A stretch of 5,535 nucleotides of DNA, taken from NCBI GenBank assembly GCA_964589725.1, contig CAZPUJ010000605.1, positions 1-5,535 on the forward strand, given 5' to 3'. A program made the translations under genes and the position numbers. Of the stretch, positions 1 to 5,535 are shown in pieces (position 1 is the first letter of the stretch; each line of letters opens with the position of its first letter). The notes below the pieces were generated by a model. It worked only from the letters and a program-made list of their open reading frames with translations, searched no databases and had not been told where the DNA came from. Origin of the DNA: CAYSHJ01 sp964589725 (GTDB lineage: Bacteria; Planctomycetota; Planctomycetia; Planctomycetales; Planctomycetaceae).

Positions 1-1
1 G

Positions 2-343
2 ATCGACTATCCGGCGTCGATGTGTCCGCTCACGAAACGGAAACGCTCCGACCCGTCGATCGCCGAGCGCTTTGAACTGTTCATCGACGGCCTGGAAATG
101 GCCAACGCCTACACGGAACTCAATGATCCGCGTCTGCAAGAGGAAACCTTCCGCACGCAGTTGGCCGGGCTACCGGAGGAAGACTCGATGGCCAAGATGG
201 ATCACGAGTTCGTTTATGCCCTGAAAGTCGGCATGCCTCCCGCCGGCGGGATGGGCATCGGCATCGACCGCTTGGTCATGCTGCTGACGAATACGCGCAC
301 GATCCGCGATGTGATCGCCTTTCCGTTGTTGAAGCCGGAGTGA
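2..343 (+). CDS. lysS: Lysyl-tRNA synthetase, class II, C-terminal part (5' end outside window)
   Basis: The frame is open from the left edge and ends in TGA at 341-343, giving the last 113 residues of a protein normally near 500 residues. LysS charges tRNA-Lys with lysine in the cytoplasm, using ATP. The visible part is the end of the class II catalytic domain: the segment ERFELFIDGLEMANAYTELN (about residues 22-41 of the fragment), then the motif 3 region GMGIGIDRLVMLL with its ATP-binding Arg, then TIRDVIAFPLLKP, the standard LysS C-terminus. The ELND stretch and the GIGIDR motif together favour LysRS over AspRS or AsnRS. An internal ATG at 20 is not a real start, because the homology continues upstream of it to the edge. 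No gene follows closely on the same strand; a large hairpin begins 20 nt after the stop. Nothing suggests damage. Confidence 0.94.
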   Translation: MDYPASMCPLTKRKRSDPSIAERFELFIDGLEMANAYTELNDPRLQEETFRTQLAGLPEEDSMAKMDHEFVYALKVGMPPAGGMGIGIDRLVMLLTNTRTIRDVIAFPLLKPE

Positions 344-362
344 TTTCACAGCAAACCATCTG

Positions 363-428
363 ACACTAGCCCAACGCGCAAGCGAGGGACTGCCGCGTTC
401 GTCCCTCGTTTGCGCGTCGGGCTAGTGT
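363..428. repeat. Near-perfect 28-bp inverted repeat (hairpin) between lysS and the response regulator
   Basis: The arms are 363-390 and 401-428 with a 10-nt loop (391-400). Of 28 paired positions, 26 are Watson-Crick, one is G-T (382/409) and one is an A-C mismatch (373/418). The inner arm contains GCGCAAGCGAGGGAC and its complement GTCCCTCGTTTGCGCG. It could end lysS transcription, but no T-run follows on either strand, so it is not a classic intrinsic terminator. From memory, very similar palindromes beginning CTAGCCC and containing GCGCAAGCGAGGGA are scattered through planctomycete genomes, which would make this a REP-like dispersed element. I could not verify this, and there is no second copy in the window. 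The right arm ends 14 nt before the next start codon, so it could also affect expression of that gene. Confidence 0.75.
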
Positions 429-442
429 GGCTTCGCCAACTT

Positions 443-1861
443 ATGACCACTAAAGACCCCGACAAACCCGAACTTCCTGGAACCGGTATCCGCGTGCTCA
501 TCGTGGATGACGATGAGCCGCATGCGCAAGCCGTCGCCGAAAGCTTGAAGCGGGTTGGCTACGAATGCACCGTGGCCGGATCGGGCGAACGTGGCTTGGC
601 GTTGATCGAGAAGGAAAACTACGACGCCGTCGTCACCGACCTCCGCATGGGCGAAGTCGACGGGTTGACGCTGCTCCGCAAAACGAAAGAAGAGTTGCCG
701 GACGCCGAGGTCATCCTGCTGACCGGTCATGCCTCGGTCCAATCGGCGCTCGCGGCAGGACAGGCCGGGGCGTCGATGTACTTGACGAAGCCGCTGGACA
801 TCAGCGAACTGCGAGCGGCCGTCGAAAAGGCGTCCACGAGAGTGCGGTTGATTCGCCGCAACGCCGAACTCAGCCGTCGGCTGGATGAGAAGTTCGGATT
901 CGAAGGAGTCATCGGCAACAGCCCGGCGATGAAGAGGGTCATTGATCAACTTCGGCACGTTGCCAACACGAACACGACGGTACTGATCCTCGGCGAGAGC
1001 GGCACCGGCAAGGAACTCGTCGCGCGCGCGTTGCATCAAAACAGCGACCGCAAGAACAAACCGTTCGTGCCGCTGAATATCTCGGCTTTGCCGGAGAGCA
1101 TTCTGGAAAGCGAGTTGTTCGGCCACGAGGCGGGCGCGTTTACCGGAGCCATGAGCAAGCGGGTTGGCAAGTTCGAGTACGCGAACGGCGGCACGTTGTT
1201 TCTCGACGAAGTGGGCGAGATGCCGCTGGACACGCAGATCAAACTGCTGCGAGTGCTCGAAGGCCGCAAGATTACGCGCGTCGGCTCGAATGACGAGGTC
1301 GACGTCAACGTGCGACTGGTCGCCGCCACGAACTCCGATCTGAAGGACGCCGTCAGCACAGGCAAATTTCGCGAAGACCTGTACTTTCGCTTGAATGTCC
1401 TCCGCATCAGCCTGCCGCCGCTGCGCGAACGCCGAGTGGACATTCCGCTCTTGATCGATCACTTCCGCAAGATCTTGTCCGACATCCACGGCCGCGAAGC
1501 TCCAGCCGTCTCGCGAGCGGCTCGGCACACACTCGTCACCTACGACTGGCCAGGCAACATTCGTCAGTTGCGGAACACGATCGAAAGCATGTTGGTCAAC
1601 GACTTCGACGGCCTGCTGGATGTCGACGACCTGCCCGACGAGATTCGTCCCGCGGCCGGTGACGTCGGCGACGCCGCGCTCGGCGACACGATCTTCGGTG
1701 CCGATCAGCTCATAGGCAAACCGCTCGAAGAGGTCGAGAAATATTACCTCCAACGAGCGCTCGAGGTCACCAAAGGCAACCGCGAAGAAGCCGCTCACCT
1801 GCTCGGCATCGGCGAGCGGACGCTGTACCGGAAGATCAAAGAGTACCAACTGAAGGAATAA
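443..1861 (+). CDS. Sigma-54-dependent response regulator, NtrC/AtoC class
   Basis: This 472-residue protein has the three-domain layout of NtrC-type activators. The receiver domain spans about 17-130, with acidic pocket D22-D24, phospho-acceptor D66 (VVTDLRM), T94 and K116. The AAA+ domain spans about 150-385, with Walker A GESGTGKE (184-191), an intact sigma-54-contacting GAFTGA loop (231-236), Walker B LFLDE (252-256), FREDLYFRL (309-317) and WPGNIRQL (369-376). The Fis-type DNA-binding helix-turn-helix lies at about 445-468 (NREEAAHLLGIGERTLYRKI). All key residues are present, so it should be a phosphorylation-controlled ATPase that activates RNA polymerase with sigma-54. I chose ATG 443: a TTG start at 410 keeps the frame open but lies inside the right arm of the hairpin and adds 11 residues unlike a receiver domain. 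No clear Shine-Dalgarno precedes 443. No histidine kinase or sigma-54 promoter was found nearby, so its signal and targets are unknown. Confidence 0.95.
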   Translation: MTTKDPDKPELPGTGIRVLIVDDDEPHAQAVAESLKRVGYECTVAGSGERGLALIEKENYDAVVTDLRMGEVDGLTLLRKTKEELPDAEVILLTGHASVQSALAAGQAGASMYLTKPLDISELRAAVEKASTRVRLIRRNAELSRRLDEKFGFEGVIGNSPAMKRVIDQLRHVANTNTTVLILGESGTGKELVARALHQNSDRKNKPFVPLNISALPESILESELFGHEAGAFTGAMSKRVGKFEYANGGTLFLDEVGEMPLDTQIKLLRVLEGRKITRVGSNDEVDVNVRLVAATNSDLKDAVSTGKFREDLYFRLNVLRISLPPLRERRVDIPLLIDHFRKILSDIHGREAPAVSRAARHTLVTYDWPGNIRQLRNTIESMLVNDFDGLLDVDDLPDEIRPAAGDVGDAALGDTIFGADQLIGKPLEEVEKYYLQRALEVTKGNREEAAHLLGIGERTLYRKIKEYQLKE

Positions 1862-1952
1862 CGTGAGCTAGACCTGGTTCTTCTTGACCGTGATACTTGT
1901 CGCTTTCGCCGACAAAGATCCTCAGCAATTCTGCTTCTTCAGGCAGTTGCAT
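1836..1952 (-). pseudogene. DUF190 (PII-like) gene remnant, N-terminal 22 codons only
   Basis: Reading the - strand from ATG at 1952 gives MQLPEEAELLRIFVGESDKY followed by HG. This matches the start of DUF190 (PF02641, COG1993, PII-like fold) proteins, which are normally about 100-120 residues and often lie beside crcB/fluC. After codon 22 (near 1887) the similarity stops. The frame runs 16 unrelated codons and ends in TGA at 1836-1838, inside the 3' end of the convergent response regulator. The ATG is 15 nt after the fluC stop, with a good ribosome binding site (GGGGA at 1960-1964, 7-nt spacing), as expected for the second gene of a fluC operon. The rest of the gene is absent from the window, so I read this as a deletion or rearrangement remnant rather than a frameshift. 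The match rests on recognition of a short segment, without an alignment. Confidence 0.75.
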
Positions 1953-1967
1953 GGATGCGTCCCCGTA

Positions 1968-2342
1968 TTACAAGAGCCGGCCCGCCGCCAGACCCAGCAT
2001 CACGGCCGCGATGCCCAACCCATTCTGAGCCAGAATGTTCGCGGCGGCGAACAGCCATTCCGAATCGCGGAGCAAGGCGCTGGCCTCGAAGGCATACGTG
2101 GAAAACGTGGTGAATGCGCCTGTGAAGCCGGTGAGGATAAGAAAGCGAGCTTCACCGCTGATCATCAGACGATCTTCAGACAAAATCCAGACGATGCCGA
2201 ACACGAAACAACCGAAGAAATTCACCGCGAACGTACCGATTGGAAGCTCTCCGCCGTAGATCCAGTGAACGAGACCTGACAGCCCATATCGGGCCAAAGT
2301 CCCGAATCCGCCAGCCACGAAGAGCCATGCCAGCTTTGTCAT
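1968..2342 (-). CDS. fluC: Fluoride ion channel FluC (CrcB)
   Basis: This 124-residue, very hydrophobic protein has the usual FluC length. FluC channels are inner-membrane, dual-topology homodimers that let fluoride leave the cell. Four membrane segments are visible, at about 3-23, 34-54, 66-90 and 98-121. Family motifs are present: GGFGTLARY (11-19); VNFFGCFVFG (40-49), with the pore Asn at N41; and GFTGAFTTFSTY (72-83), the helix break that binds the central sodium ion and carries the pore aromatic residues. The second pore aromatic, normally Phe, is Tyr at 83. The ATG at 2342 places GG(F/A)xG(T/A)xxRY at its normal distance from the N-terminus; only a weak GAG-type ribosome binding site precedes it. 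Downstream on the same strand is a truncated DUF190 gene. No fluoride riboswitch could be recognised upstream. Confidence 0.95.
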   Translation of the reverse strand: MTKLAWLFVAGGFGTLARYGLSGLVHWIYGGELPIGTFAVNFFGCFVFGIVWILSEDRLMISGEARFLILTGFTGAFTTFSTYAFEASALLRDSEWLFAAANILAQNGLGIAAVMLGLAAGRLL

Positions 2343-2362
2343 TGTCGCAATCTCGTCTCTGG

Positions 2363-2391
2363 ATTTCAGAAATGAAATAGGTGTCTGTAAA
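2363..2391 (-). promoter_or_regulatory. Possible sigma-70-type promoter for fluC
   Basis: On the - strand, TTTACA (2391-2386, five of six matches to the -35 consensus) is separated by exactly 17 bp from TGAAAT (2368-2363, four of six matches to the -10). Transcription would begin about 14 nt before the fluC ATG, leaving a very short leader. The -10 overlaps a small inverted repeat, ATTTCA-GAAA-TGAAAT (2363-2378). Matches this good occur by chance, so this is a suggestion only. Confidence 0.25.
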
Positions 2392-2830
2392 CGCTCACTG
2401 AGACTCGTCGGGCTGTTGATTTCGAGGTCGAATTATCGTCTTTGCTCGCGTGCCGCAAGATCGCGACGTTTTTTGTCGTCTCTGTCTTGCAATGCTGGCG
2501 AGTCGTGATTGCCGCGTACGTTGCGATCGCGTTTCGAATCCTGTGCATCGGTCAGGATTAGCACAAGGTAAACCGCGTCCTTTAACAACGACGATGAGGT
2601 GGATCCGACGGGTTGTATTTCCGTACGAACTGTTGCACACGCCGGCATTTTGCTATTTCTGTGTGTCGATTTTCAGTCGGAACGGATGACGCTAATGATC
2701 TGCCTGACGATTCCGCAGCGTTGTACCTCGGAAAGCCTCTTGGAGGGCAGTTGGCCAGAGGCCTGACCGACCCAAGAAACTCATGCACTGCGACAGCAAC
2801 GGACCGTTTCCGGAACGAACGGATCGCATT

Positions 2831-2836
2831 AGGGAG
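2831..2836 (+). promoter_or_regulatory. Ribosome binding site of the methyltransferase
   Basis: AGGGAG ends 7 nt before ATG 2844, a standard Shine-Dalgarno position. It supports ATG 2844 over the in-frame ATG at 2856, which has no such sequence at the right distance. It is one of the few clear ribosome binding sites in this window. Confidence 0.6.
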
Positions 2837-2843
2837 CTAGTTC

Positions 2844-3572
2844 ATGCGAGACAACATGCCCGTCCATTATTCGGCGGAGCAGTACGATCAATACACGCAA
2901 CATTCCGTGGACGTGTACGACGCGGCGATGATCCGCCGGATATTGCTCGAAGACCGATTACGGCGCAGGCAGCCGCGGACTTTGCTGGATATCGGAACGG
3001 GAACCGCACAATTGCTGGTCAAAATCGCCGCGTTACCGAAGCTTCGGCACTACGAACTCATCGGGACCGACTTCTTCGAGGATATGGTGCAGCAGGCGCG
3101 ACTGACGGTGAAGCGATGCGAGTTGGAATCGCGAATCACCATTGAACAGTGCGACGTCCACACACTCCCCTACACGGACGAATTCGCCGACTTCGTGATC
3201 AGTCGTTCCACCATCCATCACTGGGCCGACCCTGCCAAGGCGTTTCAGGAAATCTACCGCGTTCTCAAGCCTGGAGGAGTCGCCATCATTCACGAACCAC
3301 GCCGCAACCCTCATCCCGCCGCCTTGGCCGAGTTCAATCGCCGCCGGAGCGAATTGGGCGTTGAACCCGCCCGCATGGACGAGAAATACACCCCGGCGGA
3401 AGTACGTCAGTTCGTCAACCGAGCCGGTATCGGAAATCAAACCATCATTAGCGCTCCGCGACGCGGGCCGGCGTCCTTGGGCTTTGAAGTCCGAATCAGC
3501 AAGTGTGGCCCCGTGAAGACGGCGGTGACGGCAGCGATCGCTTGGTGTGTCTGTTGCGGAGGGACTTGGTGA
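2844..3572 (+). CDS. Class I SAM-dependent methyltransferase (Methyltransf_11/UbiE-like fold), substrate unknown
   Basis: This is a 242-residue cytoplasmic Rossmann-fold methyltransferase. SAM-binding motif I is LLDIGTGTA (47-55). The acidic residue at the end of strand 2 is probably D76 (ELIGTDFFEDM), and the adenine-contact Asp is D104 in EQCDVHTLPY. Strand 4 and the following helix read FADFVISRSTIHHWADPAKA (114-133), then the classic EIYRVLKPGG (136-145). These features fit the Methyltransf_11/25 families, which act on many small molecules, lipids and quinones; nothing here identifies the substrate. Recognisable fold ends near residue 220 (GFEVRISK). It is followed by a 22-residue tail containing C221, C235, C237 and C238 (WCVCCGGTW end), which is unusual and may reflect a lost original stop codon. 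The gene stands alone: fluC is divergent 501 bp upstream and lutC is convergent 74 bp downstream. Confidence 0.9.
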   Translation: MRDNMPVHYSAEQYDQYTQHSVDVYDAAMIRRILLEDRLRRRQPRTLLDIGTGTAQLLVKIAALPKLRHYELIGTDFFEDMVQQARLTVKRCELESRITIEQCDVHTLPYTDEFADFVISRSTIHHWADPAKAFQEIYRVLKPGGVAIIHEPRRNPHPAALAEFNRRRSELGVEPARMDEKYTPAEVRQFVNRAGIGNQTIISAPRRGPASLGFEVRISKCGPVKTAVTAAIAWCVCCGGTW

Positions 3573-3646
3573 TCTCGACGCTGCTCAACTTGTTCCCGCC
3601 ACCGCCGGACTGCCCACGGATGTCATCTTCTCGCGGTCTGGCTCAG

Positions 3647-4252
3647 TCACGCCGTGACGAAGACGGTCACCGACCGAGGCCCGTGAGCGCCGACGACCAA
3701 CGATTGTTCGATGTCGGCCGTTTTTGACGGGCCGGAGATGAACGCTCCGAAGCCTGCCGAATCGAACGACAGTTGCTGATACGCCTCGTGCATGTTGTGG
3801 ACGATGTTGCGTGCCGAGACGACAAGAGCCAAATGCTGCGCAATAAAGAAGATCGCGCGGTGTTTCACGCCCGAGTCGGTGATCCAAACGGCTCCGTTTT
3901 CCGCGACCGCGAACTCGCCCGGCACGATCGCGAAGTCGATGTCCTCGGTCTGATGCGGATCGTCGAGTTGATTGAAGTCGATCACGCGGTTGGCTGGCTG
4001 CGGCTGAAAGCCGCTCACCAGCGACACGACTTTGCGAGCCTCCGTCCACGCCGGCAGTTTCGCCAGTTCGGCGTTGATCGCGTCGAGCGTCGGCACCGAG
4101 ACCGCTCGGCCGCCAACGGATTCGAGAACGGAGGCGAACTGCTTCGGAGCGTCCGCGAAGCTGATCCACGATTGCTTCAAACTCGGCAGCGGAGCTTCCG
4201 GCAAATCGTGTCGGCGAATGGCGGAAAGAATGGTTTGTTTAGACGAGGTCAT
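3647..4252 (-). CDS. lutC: Lactate utilization protein LutC (LUD domain)
   Basis: This 201-residue protein belongs to the LutC/YkgG family. With LutA and LutB it makes up the cytoplasmic iron-sulfur L-lactate oxidation system known from Bacillus subtilis, converting L-lactate to pyruvate; LutC itself is small and has no Fe-S motif. The LUD domain (PF02589) fills most of the chain. Diagnostic segments are FAVAENGAVWIT (114-125) and FISGPSKTADIEQSLVVGAH (171-190), ending in GPRSVTVFVTA. The length is close to typical (roughly 200-240). The ATG at 4252 overlaps the lutB stop as ATGA (4249-4252), with no separate ribosome binding site, which suggests translational coupling to lutB. A short perfect inverted repeat, GTCAC-GCC-GTGAC (3646-3658), covers the stop codon; it has no T-run and may be coincidental. 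Confidence 0.93.
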   Translation of the reverse strand: MTSSKQTILSAIRRHDLPEAPLPSLKQSWISFADAPKQFASVLESVGGRAVSVPTLDAINAELAKLPAWTEARKVVSLVSGFQPQPANRVIDFNQLDDPHQTEDIDFAIVPGEFAVAENGAVWITDSGVKHRAIFFIAQHLALVVSARNIVHNMHEAYQQLSFDSAGFGAFISGPSKTADIEQSLVVGAHGPRSVTVFVTA

Positions 4253-5535
4253 TGGTCATTCGTCTTAGAGCGTCGCTGGCGGTACAGCTCGCGAAAACTC
4301 TTTTTTGGGAACGGCGGCAACTCACGCTGACGGCCCCAAGGATTGAGGGTGTTGTAGACGAGAAACCTCGGTAGCTTCGGCACGATCCAGCGAGCCAGTT
4401 TGCCGGCGAACCTGAAAATCCTCGGGTGTTGCATCACGAAGCTCGTCAGGCCGAGACCGACTCGCTTACTCAGCGGAACAAGGCCGCGATGGGCAATCTC
4501 TTTCCGCCACGTAAGCAGTTGATGGTGGATATCGATCTTCACGGGGCAGACGTCCGTGCAACTGCCGCAGAGGCTGCACGCATACGGCAGCGAGTGAAAC
4601 ATTGCGGCGTCGCGCGATGGGGCGAGGATCGATCCGATCGGACCGGGGACGGTCGTTTCGTAGCTGTGGCCGCCGCTGCGACGAAAGACCGGGCAGGTGT
4701 TCATGCAGGCTCCGCAGCGGATGCAGTGGAGCGAGCGGCGGAATTCGCCGCTGCCCAAGAGGTCGCTGCGGCCGTTGTCGACGAGGATAATATGCAACTC
4801 GCCGCCAGGCTTCGGACCGTGGAAGTGCGAGCTGTACGTCGTGATCGGCTGGCCTGTTGCCGAGCGCGCGAGCAACCGCAAGAACACGCCGAGATGTTCG
4901 GCCCTTGGGATCAGCTTTTCAATGCCCATACAGGCGATATGCACGGCCGGCAGCGACACGCCAAGATCGGCGTTCCCTTCATTTGTGCAGACGACGAAAC
5001 CGCCGGTCTCGGCGATCGCGAAGTTGACCCCCGTGATGCCGGCTTGAGCTTTCATGAACCGGTTACGCAACACGTCGCGAGCGGCCTCGACGAGGTATTT
5101 TGGATCAGTGGCCCCGGCGTCGGTGCCGATTTTTTCGTGAAACAGTTCGCCAACCTCTTCGCATTTGATGTGAATCGCTGGCAGCACGATGTGGCTGGGC
5201 GCTTCATGGCGAAGCTGCACGATCCACTCGCCGAGGTCGGTATCGACAACTTCGATACCGTGCCGTTCGAGGAACGGGTTCAGGTGACATTCCTCGGTGA
5301 GCATCGACTTACTCTTTACGACGCGTGTGACGTCGTGCGTTTGCAGTATGTCGAGCACAATCTGGTTGTGATCGGCGGGCGTGCTAGCCCAGTGAACCGT
5401 CGCGCCCAGCTTCGTCGCGTTGGCTTCGAATTGTTCGAGCAAATCGGCGATCCGCGAGATCGTGTGCGTTTTGATGGCCGCGGCGGTCTCGCGCAGGAGT
5501 TCCCATTCCGGCAGCGAGTTCGCCATGCGGTCGCG
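4249..5535 (-). CDS. lutB: Lactate utilization iron-sulfur protein LutB (N-terminus outside window)
   Basis: LutB is the ferredoxin-like subunit of the LutABC lactate oxidation system. Counting from the internal ATG at 5526 (425 residues), the chain shows a LUD domain with KSKSMLTEE (71-79), VVDTDLGEWIVQL (93-105), GITGVNFAIAETG (163-175), TNEGN (181-185) and LVDNGRS (248-254). Two complete 4Fe-4S motifs follow: C268, C271, C274 and C278 (CIRCGACMNTCP), and C317, C320, C323 and C327 (CSLCGSCTDVCP). A family C-terminal region with NPWGRQRELPPFPKKSFREL follows. The frame stays open upstream of 5526 (codons for R-D-R) to the edge. Known LutB proteins are about 470 residues, with roughly 40 more before the LPEWELLRE segment, and no ribosome binding site precedes 5526. 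The true start is therefore probably beyond 5535. It overlaps lutC by ATGA; lutA normally precedes lutB and would lie further upstream. Confidence 0.95.
   Translation of the reverse strand, partial: RDRMANSLPEWELLRETAAAIKTHTISRIADLLEQFEANATKLGATVHWASTPADHNQIVLDILQTHDVTRVVKSKSMLTEECHLNPFLERHGIEVVDTDLGEWIVQLRHEAPSHIVLPAIHIKCEEVGELFHEKIGTDAGATDPKYLVEAARDVLRNRFMKAQAGITGVNFAIAETGGFVVCTNEGNADLGVSLPAVHIACMGIEKLIPRAEHLGVFLRLLARSATGQPITTYSSHFHGPKPGGELHIILVDNGRSDLLGSGEFRRSLHCIRCGACMNTCPVFRRSGGHSYETTVPGPIGSILAPSRDAAMFHSLPYACSLCGSCTDVCPVKIDIHHQLLTWRKEIAHRGLVPLSKRVGLGLTSFVMQHPRIFRFAGKLARWIVPKLPRFLVYNTLNPWGRQRELPPFPKKSFRELYRQRRSKTNDQ

Larger units (their letters stand above)
2343..2843. other. 501-bp intergenic region between divergent fluC and methyltransferase, no convincing gene
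   Basis: Several short frames are open here on both strands, including three overlapping ones on the - strand between 2366 and 2648. Their products are low-complexity or Arg/Ser/Thr-rich, lack recognisable motifs, and have no good ribosome binding sites. The base composition looks more AT-rich than the flanking genes. I see a perfect 7-bp hairpin at 2537-2559 (AATCCTG / CAGGATT, 9-nt loop), a smaller one at 2363-2378 with a GAAA loop, and a T-run (GTTTTTTG) near 2468-2475 that has only a weak 4-bp stem around it. No tRNA, CRISPR, IS end or riboswitch could be supported. The region probably holds the promoters of the two divergent genes; a short decayed gene cannot be excluded. Confidence 0.55.

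Noticed and set aside
422..1849. 475-codon open frame on the - strand opposite the response regulator
   Set aside because: It is the antisense shadow of a clearly real gene with GC-rich third positions, which removes stop codons on the other strand. Its product shows no family motif.
1897..1915. Hairpin TTGTCG / CGACAA as terminator of the response regulator
   Set aside because: The stem is only 6 bp, has no T-run, and lies within the conserved codons of the DUF190 remnant (FVGESDK), so it is more likely a by-product of coding sequence.
2343..2450. Possible fluoride riboswitch upstream of fluC, suggested by GACACCTAT on the - strand
   Set aside because: The ACACC part of the riboswitch must pair with a GGTGT-type loop in an upstream GATGGTGT-like segment. 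No such segment exists in the preceding 150 nt, and the conserved stem could not be built.
2525..2560. tRNA-like T-arm (GTTTCGAATCCTG) in the intergenic region
   Set aside because: The T-loop has an extra T, so the G53-C61 pair is lost, and no D-arm, anticodon arm or matching acceptor stem could be found around it.
2366..2689. Several short open frames on both strands of the intergenic region (60-81 codons)
   Set aside because: They overlap one another in different frames, have no ribosome binding sites or recognisable motifs, and look like chance frames.
3646..3658. Palindrome GTCAC-GCC-GTGAC over the lutC stop as a bidirectional terminator
   Set aside because: The stem is 5 bp with a 3-nt loop and no adjacent T-run on either strand; too weak to call.
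3773..4330. 185-codon + strand open frame across lutC and the end of lutB
   Set aside because: It is antisense to two recognised genes and its translation shows no domain.

Overview
This looks like ordinary chromosomal DNA from a moderately GC-rich bacterium. A planctomycete (Pirellulales-like) source is my best guess. It rests on the gene style, the scarcity of clear Shine-Dalgarno sequences, a large palindrome whose core resembles dispersed repeats I recall from planctomycete genomes, and a lutBC pair. The assignment is inference only; no rRNA or other marker is present.

Layout, left to right. (1) The 3' end of lysS (class II lysyl-tRNA synthetase), + strand. (2) A near-perfect 28-bp inverted repeat that fills most of the gap to the next gene. 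(3) A complete NtrC-class sigma-54-dependent response regulator, + strand, with no partner kinase in the window. (4) On the - strand, fluC/crcB, encoding a fluoride channel. It is followed after 15 nt by the first 22 codons of a DUF190 (PII-like) gene, the usual fluC partner. That DUF190 frame is broken and runs into the 3' end of the response regulator, so it appears to be a gene remnant. (5) About 500 bp without a convincing gene, lying between divergent fluC and the next gene. It holds a possible fluC promoter and a small hairpin. (6) A class I SAM-dependent methyltransferase of unknown substrate, + strand, with a good ribosome binding site and an odd Cys-rich tail. (7) On the - strand and convergent with the methyltransferase, lutC and lutB of the lactate-utilisation system, overlapping by ATGA. 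lutB is open to the right edge of the window and lacks its N-terminus; lutA, if present, would lie beyond that edge.

The genes do not form one pathway. They form separate units: translation (lysS), regulation (the response regulator), fluoride export (fluC plus the decayed DUF190 gene), an orphan methyltransferase, and lactate oxidation (lutBC). I do not see a new multi-gene system. The points most worth checking are the DUF190 remnant, the palindrome, and a Phe-to-Tyr change in the fluoride pore motif.
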